This document shows, piece after piece, positions 35,698-43,855 of a stretch of 64,000 bases of DNA; position 1 is the stretch's first letter; each line of letters opens with the position of its first letter. The translations under genes and the position numbers were made by a program. This DNA comes from JAEXNA01 sp037968995 (GTDB lineage Bacteria > Vulcanimicrobiota > Xenobia > Xenobiales > JADMJV01): positions 1-64,000 of the forward strand of contig JBBKWP010000160.1 in assembly GCA_037968995.1 (NCBI GenBank). The letters run 5' to 3'. Below the pieces are notes generated by a model. The model worked only from the letters and a program-made list of their open reading frames with translations. It did no database searches and was not told the origin of the DNA.

Positions 35698-37233
35698 TCA
35701 TTTCAGCAGCGCCTGAAGGTGACGCAGGAGTGTCATCCGCCGAACTGGCTCAAGGTTGCAGACGGTGGCTACGGCTTGCGCTCCAGCGGCGTTGCCCGCC
35801 AAACCAATAATGGGAAGAGGAGCCTTTTGAGCCGCACATAGCGCAGCCACTGCCAGAAAGGCGTCTCCGGCTCCGATCCGGTCGACGACCCGATCCGTGA
35901 GGGCGGGAGCCTCCACAAAGCCTTCGCGGGAATTGAAGACGAGACATCCGTGCTTACCCAGGGTAATGCAGACGTTATCGTAGGCGAGACGTTTGGCAAC
36001 CTGATGGATCACCTCTTTCAGGTCCCCACCTCGACTCCGCGCTTCCAGGCGCAGCTCTTTTTCCGTCGTCACGACGAAATTGGCTCGTTCATAGTGAGAG
36101 ATCGTATGATATCCTTGATTGCCCGCATTGCACTGTGTGTTGACCGCTAAAAATTTTGATTTTTCACACAGCAGTTGGATCGCTCGTTGACTCAGAAATC
36201 CGTGCCCGTAGTCGACGACAATCACAACGTCGTGTTGGGGGAGCAGTTCTTCAAGTGATTGGCACAAGACCTGGTTATCATGATCATTGAGTTCTACGTC
36301 ATTAAGGTCGTACAACTCAAAGAGCTTCTGGAAAAGGTAACGGTCGACGAACCTTCGTTTGATGATGGTCGGTCCATCATCTCGCATGACGAAATGACTT
36401 TCTACTTTGGGGTGGAGATGACTTTCTACGAAGGCCTGCATGGGATTGGTTTGGCCGAGCACTGTGAGCATGCTCACCTGGTCACAAAAGTCGGCAACGT
36501 GATTGGCAACAGCTAGAATCCCCCCGGCGAACCGTTCTAAGTCCGTACGCTTAGCCACCAAGGTCGGTTCTTTGGAAGACTTTCCAATGACGTCACAGTA
36601 TTGGTACTCGTCGATGATCGTTTCCCCAACGACGAGAACCTTAAGTTTGCTGGCGCCGTCGATGTAACGTTTGACATCCTCGAAGCTGTGTTGACTCTGA
36701 AACTCACTGACGAAAGCCCTTAACAAGGGGTCCAGAGGACTTAGATGATCCTGGATGAGTTGGGTGGAACTGTGCACGATCTCATTGGTGAACGCGACCT
36801 CCCCCCCCTGGGCCCGCACCGCCGCGATCTCCTCTCCTATTTTGCCGGTAATATCTTGCGCCTCTTGACGATATTCTTGGCCCTTGACATAAAGGTTAGG
36901 TTTTAGCATTGAGATGGTTTCTATGGAAGTTGGCCACCGATTGATGGCCACATAGTCAACGCAAGCCAAGGCTCCTAGGGCTTCTGCCCTCTGAGTATCT
37001 GGGAAAATTGGTCGTGACGGACCCTTGTTAACGAACTCGTCCGGGGTCACGGTAACGATCAGCAGGTCTCCCAGTCGCTTGGCGGCCTCTAAATGCCGAA
37101 TGTGTCCGATGTGGACCAAGTCGAAGACGCCGTGGCAATGGACGACCTTGAGAGGGCCTTCAGAACGCAACTTGTTAAGAGTTTCCAAGAGTTGGTCAAG
37201 ACTGAGAACACAAGACTGAGTAGAGGAATACAT
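35698..37233 (-). CDS. Nucleotidyltransferase-PfkB kinase fusion (HldE-like with inverted domain order)
   Basis: 511 residues from ATG 37233; the frame is open to 37365 but the extra part is low in protein-like character. Residues 25-170 form a cytidylyltransferase-like domain with HIGH at 41-44 and a late VHSSTQLI, as in the RfaE C-domain. Residues about 195-510 are a ribokinase/PfkB kinase with VVGETIIDEY at the start and GAGD at 454-457. E. coli HldE has the kinase first; here the order is reversed. The pair of activities, sugar 1-phosphorylation and NMP transfer, fits synthesis of an NDP-heptose or related NDP-sugar. The nucleotide used is not known. Confidence 0.87.
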   Translation of the reverse strand: MYSSTQSCVLSLDQLLETLNKLRSEGPLKVVHCHGVFDLVHIGHIRHLEAAKRLGDLLIVTVTPDEFVNKGPSRPIFPDTQRAEALGALACVDYVAINRWPTSIETISMLKPNLYVKGQEYRQEAQDITGKIGEEIAAVRAQGGEVAFTNEIVHSSTQLIQDHLSPLDPLLRAFVSEFQSQHSFEDVKRYIDGASKLKVLVVGETIIDEYQYCDVIGKSSKEPTLVAKRTDLERFAGGILAVANHVADFCDQVSMLTVLGQTNPMQAFVESHLHPKVESHFVMRDDGPTIIKRRFVDRYLFQKLFELYDLNDVELNDHDNQVLCQSLEELLPQHDVVIVVDYGHGFLSQRAIQLLCEKSKFLAVNTQCNAGNQGYHTISHYERANFVVTTEKELRLEARSRGGDLKEVIHQVAKRLAYDNVCITLGKHGCLVFNSREGFVEAPALTDRVVDRIGAGDAFLAVAALCAAQKAPLPIIGLAGNAAGAQAVATVCNLEPVRRMTLLRHLQALLK

Positions 37234-37385
37234 CGTCGGTTTCTTCAGAATCTTCCTCTGGGGTTCCTCTATACATTGGCCCGGCCCAGATCCTCGAGCC
37301 CGTTGTCTCAAGCCCTCTCGATGCGAAGCGAACCGAAGAACTTGGCTCTCAAGGCAAGCATCCAACAGACTAACCTTTAGCGAGC

Positions 37386-37853
37386 CTAACTATGAAGCCG
37401 CATGGCTTCTGCTTCCAAAACGGGCCCTATCACCTCTACCGAGGTTCGACTGCCAGCCTCAAAGACTGTCCGACAATCGAGCGCCAGACCTTCGCCGTGA
37501 AGCTCTTTCACGGACTTTGAACTGGCTCCGTAAACGATACGATGAACACCAGCGAAGTAAGCCGCACCAGCGCACATAGCGCATGGCTCGGTAGAGGCAT
37601 AAAGCGTGAACTCCGCCATAGCCCAAGCCGGATACTCTCGAGAGGCTTTTCGCAAAACATTGAGCTCGGCGTGACAGGTCACATCCCCATCGTCCTCACT
37701 GACCGTGTTCCCGGCCTCTTCGACGATACGACCGCCCTTCGCCAACAAGGCACCATAGGGTCCATTACCCCGGTTTTTGGCGAAGCGAGCCAAATCGAAG
37801 GTCCGTCTCAGCAATCGTGCCTGGACTTCTTCACAATTCTCTAAACTATCCAA
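37386..37853 (-). CDS. Cytidine-deaminase-fold nucleoside/nucleobase deaminase (guanine deaminase or TadA-like)
   Basis: 155 residues. The zinc site is CHAE near residue 60 and PCAMC near 93, the layout of the guanine/tRNA-adenosine deaminase branch. The neighbours are unexpected for a housekeeping deaminase: it overlaps the ATP-grasp ligase gene by 13 bases and is followed by the nucleotidyltransferase-kinase fusion. It may deaminate a nucleoside or amino-purine/pyridine intermediate of this pathway. Housekeeping TadA is the main alternative. Confidence 0.85.
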   Translation of the reverse strand: MDSLENCEEVQARLLRRTFDLARFAKNRGNGPYGALLAKGGRIVEEAGNTVSEDDGDVTCHAELNVLRKASREYPAWAMAEFTLYASTEPCAMCAGAAYFAGVHRIVYGASSKSVKELHGEGLALDCRTVFEAGSRTSVEVIGPVLEAEAMRLHS

Positions 37854-39397
37854 CTGTGCCCCTCTCGCTGGCTTAACAATTCTCTAAAAACGGCCCGAGA
37901 CATCTCTTCTGCTTCGGTATGGCTCCGGGCGATGCAAGTGATTCCAACTTTGCCGAGTCTAGAGAGCCCTCCCAACATATGAAAAAGCGCTCCGGTTTGG
38001 CAAGCCGTGCTGTAGTGAAGTTCCGAGGATGTAATGATCTCTAGCAGGTCTCTTGGTAGCATCCCCTTCAACATCCCCCCGCCAAAATGGTCAGAAGACA
38101 GGTAGTAGAGAGGACGACCTACATCGCCTCGTGCGACCCTAGAAGGATCTCCTCGAAACAAGCCTTCCTCGGCATCGTAGGACCCGCCACTCAATAGCTG
38201 AAGGGTTCGGATGGGAAAGGTGGTGTTTCCCTTTCGCAGGTTCACATCCAGAGCGTATAGCGTTTCCGCCCGATCCGTCCCGGCCGGAGCGGCCAGAAAG
38301 TCGACATCGAATCTCCCCACGACCCCTAGACCTGCCAACCGCTTTCCAACCTTAAGACCCGCTTGCGCCAGTGGTCCGGCCACACGCGAATGGGCTGGGA
38401 AGCGACATCCAACATATGCCTGTCCGTCCTCTCCGCCGGTGATCTCATCGTGGGTGGCGATCACGTCGACCGAGTGGGGGCCTGCGATACGAACTTGGAC
38501 CGAGCATGGGTCGCCCTCCACAAACGCCTCGATCACTCCACCGTCGGACTGGAAACGTTCCCAGTACCGAGCCCAGTCACTTTCAAGATGGGCCAATCGG
38601 GCCCAGCGGGGAAGCTCTCCGGCCACCTCCTCCAAAAACGAACCAGTGACTTCAGCAGCGTTTGAAAGAGCGCGTTTGAGAGGCTCAAGATCCACGATGG
38701 CGTTCCCGAAACCGGATAGGGAGTAGTTGTGCTTGAGCACCACGCGAGTCAAATCTGGCAAATCCTGAACCAGACGCACCATCTCCTTGGCCACCCCCTC
38801 AAGAGAGTTGAGGTTCTCCGCTCCCTGAGCGACGTTCATCCGCAAAGAGCGAAAAATCGCCCGAGCGCCAGACTTGGTCGCCCACTGTAGGTGTTCGGCT
38901 CGAGGACCATAGACAGGCACTTGCAACTTTTCGGCAAGACGCTGTTCGAGTTCAGTCACGGTGTAGCAGGAGATAGTCGCTCTTGGCTGACCATGGAGCA
39001 AAGTTCTCAAGCGATGCATCAAAGCCGGTCGTTCCAAAATCTTTTGGGTCAAAGGCTTCGCGGAATGGTCTTGCACATGGAAGAACTGGATACGTCGCCG
39101 GGCGTGACTGTGGGGCACCCCGGGAAGCAGATGGAGAAGGTAGGACACCAAGGTCTCGGCGATGGGGGTGCTGGTAACGACGATGAGGCGGTTCAGAGGA
39201 TTCTTCAGAAAGTGGGAAAGATAGAAAATCCGCTCCTCATAATGAAGCAACTGCTCACTCGACGACCCAAAGTACGGCAAGGACAAAGAGGGGATTGCCA
39301 AGATTGTCCCACCAACCTGGTCGGCCGTCGCCGAGGTGGTGCTCCATTCGGCAAGCCCCTCTTGAAGCTCGTCAAAGGAAAGTTCTCGCGAACTCAC
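37841..39397 (-). CDS. ATP-grasp peptide ligase-like protein (PGM1-related)
   Basis: 518 residues. An N-terminal non-catalytic region (to about 180) is followed by VVLKHNYSLSGFGNA (ATP-binding Lys and Gly-rich loop), VIEAFVEGDPCSVQV, and DVNLRKGNTTFPI, which corresponds to the E-x-N-x-R metal-binding block of PGM1-type ligases (first acidic residue Asp). Relatives join carboxylates and amines, for example in peptide natural products. It is coupled to the radical SAM gene by ATGA. Substrate unknown. The family link is from motif likeness and should be checked by profile search. Confidence 0.75.
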   Translation of the reverse strand: MSSRELSFDELQEGLAEWSTTSATADQVGGTILAIPSLSLPYFGSSSEQLLHYEERIFYLSHFLKNPLNRLIVVTSTPIAETLVSYLLHLLPGVPHSHARRRIQFFHVQDHSAKPLTQKILERPALMHRLRTLLHGQPRATISCYTVTELEQRLAEKLQVPVYGPRAEHLQWATKSGARAIFRSLRMNVAQGAENLNSLEGVAKEMVRLVQDLPDLTRVVLKHNYSLSGFGNAIVDLEPLKRALSNAAEVTGSFLEEVAGELPRWARLAHLESDWARYWERFQSDGGVIEAFVEGDPCSVQVRIAGPHSVDVIATHDEITGGEDGQAYVGCRFPAHSRVAGPLAQAGLKVGKRLAGLGVVGRFDVDFLAAPAGTDRAETLYALDVNLRKGNTTFPIRTLQLLSGGSYDAEEGLFRGDPSRVARGDVGRPLYYLSSDHFGGGMLKGMLPRDLLEIITSSELHYSTACQTGALFHMLGGLSRLGKVGITCIARSHTEAEEMSRAVFRELLSQREGHSWIV

Positions 39398-40524
39398 TTC
39401 GTGGGAGCGGCGATCTTCATATCCTCATCGGGCTGATAGATCTCGACGTCGGCACCAAGGTCAGCCTTCATCACCTCGCGCATTCGGTCTCCAGAGTTCT
39501 TCAAAACTTTCAACCAGCCGTGATCCCAATCTCTTACACCGGCAAACCAAGCCGAGCAGTTCCGGCAGGGCCACGCTTCGGCTCCTCGACCGTCGAGATG
39601 CATTTTACGGTACCAGTTGAACATTTCGCCCTGCCAGACTTCGCTGACCGAATGGTCCCACAGATTGGGAAATTTGTCGGCAGTCTGAAATCCGACGTCT
39701 TGTCCACATAGCGCCACTCGGCCCAGTGTGTCGACGTTCATTCGCTCGAACGGCCAGACGCACGGCTCCTTTTTCTCGGTGGGAAGATCGGCGTAGAGAT
39801 GAGGGTCGGAAGAATGGTTGAGATTGATGTTAGTGTTGTCGTCCCAAGAAAGAAATTTGCGGGTGATGACTTCATCCACGCCGATCTCCTCGAGATAGAA
39901 CTTCACGTACTCCGGCATTCGGTCTCCCAAGATGTCTTGCTGAATCATGGATACAACGACCCGCGTAGGGGACCCGAGTTCCTTGCGCAGTTCGAGCGCG
40001 GCCCGAATGTTGCCGAGATGATTTTGAAACCATTTATCGGGGTCACGAGGAGCACCGCCTCGTGGCGGACGTACCTTGGCGTAGGTTTCGGCATCGGCCG
40101 CATCCATGGAGAATTCGATAAGGTCGATCCCGGCCTTGATGAGGCGCTCCAGGCGCTTACGATAGCGGGGAAGCGGGCCGAAGAGACTGCCGTTGGTATT
40201 GAGCCAGACCCTGGCGCCCTTTTCCTTAGCGAATTCAATCATCTCCGTCATGTTGGGGTGAAGCATCGGCTCTCCGCCGCCTGTGCATCGTAGCCACGCG
40301 CCATGAGGGCCGGCCTCTTCGGCGATACGGTTCCACAACTCTTGGGGAAAGCGGTCAGCTTTGCGTTCGTGGTAGAACTGCCGAATATCGGAGTTGCCAT
40401 CGGTGTAGGGACACATCGGGCATCCGAAATTGCAAGGGTACACCGTCGAGATGACCAACATCATCGGAAACTCGACCGCCCCTTTACGGAGTCCGTATTC
40501 TTTTTCTTCGTGGATAACTTTCAT
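39394..40524 (-). CDS. Radical SAM protein with SPASM-type C-terminal cysteines
   Basis: 376 residues. The cluster-binding motif is CNFGCPMC (Cys31, Cys35, Cys38), followed by GGGEPMLHPN. The C-terminal part has CVWPFERMNVDTLGRVALCG and CRNC, the SPASM pattern for auxiliary iron-sulfur clusters. Such enzymes act as dehydrogenases, epimerases or cross-linkers on sugars, cyclitols or peptides. An AGGAAA site stands 9 bases upstream of the ATG. It heads the left-pointing chain of overlapping genes running to 31399. Confidence 0.92.
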   Translation of the reverse strand: MKVIHEEKEYGLRKGAVEFPMMLVISTVYPCNFGCPMCPYTDGNSDIRQFYHERKADRFPQELWNRIAEEAGPHGAWLRCTGGGEPMLHPNMTEMIEFAKEKGARVWLNTNGSLFGPLPRYRKRLERLIKAGIDLIEFSMDAADAETYAKVRPPRGGAPRDPDKWFQNHLGNIRAALELRKELGSPTRVVVSMIQQDILGDRMPEYVKFYLEEIGVDEVITRKFLSWDDNTNINLNHSSDPHLYADLPTEKKEPCVWPFERMNVDTLGRVALCGQDVGFQTADKFPNLWDHSVSEVWQGEMFNWYRKMHLDGRGAEAWPCRNCSAWFAGVRDWDHGWLKVLKNSGDRMREVMKADLGADVEIYQPDEDMKIAAPTK

Positions 40525-40766
40525 ACTTACGCTTTCCTAAAGTGCCGGGCATCCACCCGGTCACAAAACTTTTCCCACCCGACAGCTCAAGCGGGCCCTT
40601 AGACGATTCTCTACCCGATTCCCTCTCTTGTAAACCCATATCGACCCCACGGAAAGGCTTTGAGTGGGTTTCGCAACCGATCTTTGGGTATACGGTTTCA
40701 TGACAGACGGTCGAGATTACCTAGAGAACGAAACGTGAAGCTCGACGATTCAAAGAAACCTAAGAT

Positions 40767-41177
40767 ATGACACAAGACCAAAAAACATTCAAAAGCATGA
40801 CCATCGGAATGGCTCTCATCATAGGGTTCTCCGCCGCTATGCATCTCTATCTGATTAAAAAGAATGCGATTCAGGCCAACCGCTATGAGCCCGTTTTCGA
40901 GCAAAAGGCTGAGAACCCCGAAGAACTGTTGCTCACCGGCGGAGGAACTCTCGAGGGGGAGGTGGTCGCGGCCAGTTTCGACAAATTCTTTTTGCGGGTC
41001 AATAACAAGGTACAGCCTTTCCTGCTTGGCCAATTGACGATGCCCGAGGTCGGAACAACGGTTTCGGTATCGTTCGCCGGCGGCCGTCCGCCGACGGCAA
41101 CTCTCATTCTGGGTCCTGGAGAAACGCCGTCAACTGCGACCGCGGAGCCTACAGACAAGACTACGGACCCCGACTAA
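40767..41177 (+). CDS. Single-pass membrane protein of unknown function
   Basis: 136 residues. One membrane helix at about 12-31 (MTIGMALIIGFSAAMHLYLI) with a short cytoplasmic start, then an extracytoplasmic beta-rich domain (GGGTLEGEVVAASFDKFFL, LTMPEVGTTVSVSF) and a Thr/Pro-rich tail. The small domain has a barrel-like look but I cannot assign it. It is divergent from the radical SAM gene and convergent with the pentapeptide-repeat gene. Confidence 0.6.
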   Translation: MTQDQKTFKSMTIGMALIIGFSAAMHLYLIKKNAIQANRYEPVFEQKAENPEELLLTGGGTLEGEVVAASFDKFFLRVNNKVQPFLLGQLTMPEVGTTVSVSFAGGRPPTATLILGPGETPSTATAEPTDKTTDPD

Positions 41178-41213
41178 GGGCCTACCAGCGTTGAGAACGT
41201 AACAGAACGGGGC

Positions 41214-42182
41214 CTACTCGGGTCGATCGAATTGAGGACTGTCCTTCCAGGATGCCCCTTTCCAGTCACAGTCTTCCGCTGCGCCGTCGACAAACGTCGT
41301 CCGAAGAAATGTTGCTTTGGCGAAGACAGAATCCGAGAGATCCGCTCCTCGCAAATCGCAAGCGTCAAATTTGGCGGCCTGCATGGAACTGTCCCTTAGC
41401 GAAGCCCCTCTAATACGGCATCCTTCGAAGACCGCCCGGTCGGCACCGAGGTCTTCCAATCGGCTGCCGGAAAGATCGCATCGCTGGAAGTGTGCTCCGG
41501 TGAGATCGCAAGAAGAACCGTCGGAACCGCGCGCTTCCACTTCCACCCAAACAGACTTCTTCCAATCGCCGTTCTTCCAGAGCGAGCCTTGCATCTGAAC
41601 GGCTTCCATACGCACCCCGTCGGCCCGAACGTCGGAGAGATCGGAGCCCTCCAATCGCGCTCCGTCCATCACCGCCCCACGAAGGTCGGCCCCTACCAAC
41701 AGCGCACCTCTCAGGTCGGACTCCCGTAGGTCGGCCTCCCTCAGGTCCGCGCCGGAGAGATCCGCGCCGAACAACAGCGACTTCCGTAGGTTCGCTTTTT
41801 TAAACTTTACGTCCACTAAAAGCGCACCACTCAGGTCGGCGCCTTCTAAGTTGGCGCCCTCTAAATTGGCGTGTCGCAGATTGGCTCCCGTCAGCCAGGC
41901 ACTCGAAAGATCCGCTCCCTTAAAACGAGCCTCCGCAGCGGAGCATCCGCCAAGGTCCGAATGGGAAAAATTGACCTTCGCGAGCGTCGCTTTGTCCAGC
42001 ATTGCTCCGCTGAGGTCCGCCCTTTCGAATGTGGCACCCTTTGGCGCCTTGTATCCGGGCAGTTCCGCTCCGGGCCGGTCGACGCCAGCCAGATGAGCTC
42101 CGGCTTGTTTGAAGAGTTCTAGGTCGGTCCAGTCGTCTTCTGAGGCTTGCAACACTTTGCCATCGCGATCTAATAAGGGCAT
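41214..42182 (-). CDS. Pentapeptide-repeat protein
   Basis: 322 residues from ATG 42182; the frame remains open to 42509 but there it overlaps the amine oxidase gene. From about residue 60 to the end the sequence is a long run of A(D/N)LSG/ADLR-type pentapeptides (ADLSGA, ANLEGA, ADLREA, SDLRGA), which form a right-handed quadrilateral beta-helix. There is no signal peptide. The function of this class varies (DNA mimicry, protein scaffolds). It is the last gene of the polyamine-like operon, 32 bases after the amine oxidase. Confidence 0.9.
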   Translation of the reverse strand: MPLLDRDGKVLQASEDDWTDLELFKQAGAHLAGVDRPGAELPGYKAPKGATFERADLSGAMLDKATLAKVNFSHSDLGGCSAAEARFKGADLSSAWLTGANLRHANLEGANLEGADLSGALLVDVKFKKANLRKSLLFGADLSGADLREADLRESDLRGALLVGADLRGAVMDGARLEGSDLSDVRADGVRMEAVQMQGSLWKNGDWKKSVWVEVEARGSDGSSCDLTGAHFQRCDLSGSRLEDLGADRAVFEGCRIRGASLRDSSMQAAKFDACDLRGADLSDSVFAKATFLRTTFVDGAAEDCDWKGASWKDSPQFDRPE

Positions 42183-42214
42183 ACTGTACCACTTCTGTGC
42201 TCGTCGAAAGGCTC

Positions 42215-43855
42215 CTACAGATAACTCTCGACGGACTGTCCTAGGTAACTTAGCGCTTCCTCGGCGGCGGTCACCCCTCGGAACTGAGACTCTTCGAAAA
42301 GAGACATACCGGAAAGATCGCCGTGACCGAAAAACATGCCACCCTTCGGGCGCCTCGCCTCTCGTAAACTTGGTCCCCACAGAAAGTTCACGCTGGGACG
42401 GATCATTCCATGACCCAAAATCGTCACATCGAGACGTTCGCAAACCTCGCGGATGTTGGGATGAACGCCCTCTAGATCGCTCAGCACGATTTCCACCCAG
42501 TCCTCCCATCGAGCCTCCAGTAGACGCTTGCGGACTTCTTTTGGGGACTCGTCAATGAACGGGCGATACCAGGTCCATACCGTGGGTCGCAAAGGGTCGA
42601 AAGCCAAGTCCTGATGAGTCGCCACGACATAGCCCAATGAGGGACTGTCGTAAATCACATTGTCCCAGGCGATGAACCCGGCACCTTGGCGATCCTCAGG
42701 AGTCTGCTTCAGACTCAGATTCGCCGTCACCCAGGGAGCGTACTCGAAACCTTCAAACGGCGTCTCCTTCAGCAGATAAGGTCGAGTGAAAATAGGTAAA
42801 CAGTTGATTGCAACCTCCGCCTCGATGCGCACTCGTTCCTTGGTCTTAAGATCGATGTAGTCGATGGCGTATCCGGTCTCGTGAGGTGTGGCGGAAACCA
42901 CCAGGCATTGGGGTCGGCAGTTGTGTCCCACTCTGTCAAAAAAATGCCTGACAAAGCGACGGTTCCCTTCAGGCCAAACCAAAATGTCGTCAGGCCCTCC
43001 TAGGCCTCCGCCGTCTCGCGATGCGAAGTAGTGCAATCCCGCCCAAGCAGAACATTCCCTGGTCGACCCCCCAAAGTCGTCTCGGCAAGCGTAATCGAGG
43101 TACCACCGTAACACCGGGGAAGTCCAGCCTTGCGCATCAGCGTAGTCCGAGAACGAGATCCGATCCAAGGCCAGATACTCGGGGTCTTGAGACGAGTAGT
43201 GCAAAGGAATGGCAAAAATCTTGCGTCCCCTTTTATCTCTTTTTTCGCGCCACTTGAGGATGTGCTCGTGGAAAGCGTGAGCCTGAACTTCGCCCTCCTC
43301 GTCGAGAATCTCGTCAGAGAGAAGGCCTTCGAACCACTGACCTCTATAGAAAAGTCGCTCTTGCGGAGAATGACACAGATGCAACTGGTCGAGACTCGCT
43401 GTCCCGTCCTTTTCCACCCGCAAGACACCCATCTCCTGAAGCACCCGTCGGACCGCCCGAGCCTCGAGATTGGGAAGCGGTAGGTAGTGAGCGGCGATAG
43501 GGGCGGCAGTCACCGGGTACTCCAGGGACCTGGAGTTTCCACCGAGATCCTCTTCGAGTTCCAAAAGGCAGTAGTCTTCCAAGCCGGCGTGGCTCCATCT
43601 CCAGGCCGCGGAAAGTCCTGAAATGCCCCCGCCCAAAATGACACCTCGACATCGCTCAACTCGCGTCGCTACGGTAGGGAAATCCTTCGTTAAAAGACGA
43701 TGTCCTTGAGAAAACGATGGATCCCTCCGGGCCCCCTTTAAGTCCGAAGCCTCCTCCGCCGTCTGGGAGTTTGAAGTCGTCCCTCCCTGGCGACCGCAGC
43801 CCATTCCCAGGCCGACCAGGGTCAAGCCTCCGACCAGAAAATCCCGTCTCTTCAA
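42215..43855 (-). CDS. Exported FAD-dependent amine oxidase-like flavoprotein
   Basis: 546 residues. The N-terminus combines a twin-arginine motif (KRRDFLVGG) with a lipobox-like LGMGC (Cys20), so it is probably folded with FAD, exported by Tat and lipid-anchored. The dinucleotide motif GVILGGGISGLSAAW is at 71-85, with an acidic stretch (LLELEEDLGG) as expected for FAD ADP-ribose binding. Overall it resembles flavin amine oxidases/protoporphyrinogen oxidase-fold enzymes. Start overlaps the spermidine-synthase-like gene by 4 bases, implying it acts on that product, perhaps an envelope polyamine. Confidence 0.87.
   Translation of the reverse strand: MKRRDFLVGGLTLVGLGMGCGRQGGTTSNSQTAEEASDLKGARRDPSFSQGHRLLTKDFPTVATRVERCRGVILGGGISGLSAAWRWSHAGLEDYCLLELEEDLGGNSRSLEYPVTAAPIAAHYLPLPNLEARAVRRVLQEMGVLRVEKDGTASLDQLHLCHSPQERLFYRGQWFEGLLSDEILDEEGEVQAHAFHEHILKWREKRDKRGRKIFAIPLHYSSQDPEYLALDRISFSDYADAQGWTSPVLRWYLDYACRDDFGGSTRECSAWAGLHYFASRDGGGLGGPDDILVWPEGNRRFVRHFFDRVGHNCRPQCLVVSATPHETGYAIDYIDLKTKERVRIEAEVAINCLPIFTRPYLLKETPFEGFEYAPWVTANLSLKQTPEDRQGAGFIAWDNVIYDSPSLGYVVATHQDLAFDPLRPTVWTWYRPFIDESPKEVRKRLLEARWEDWVEIVLSDLEGVHPNIREVCERLDVTILGHGMIRPSVNFLWGPSLREARRPKGGMFFGHGDLSGMSLFEESQFRGVTAAEEALSYLGQSVESYL

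Noticed and set aside
42183..42509. Upstream extension of the pentapeptide-repeat frame
   Set aside because: It overlaps the amine oxidase coding sequence and reads as Arg/Ser-rich noise.
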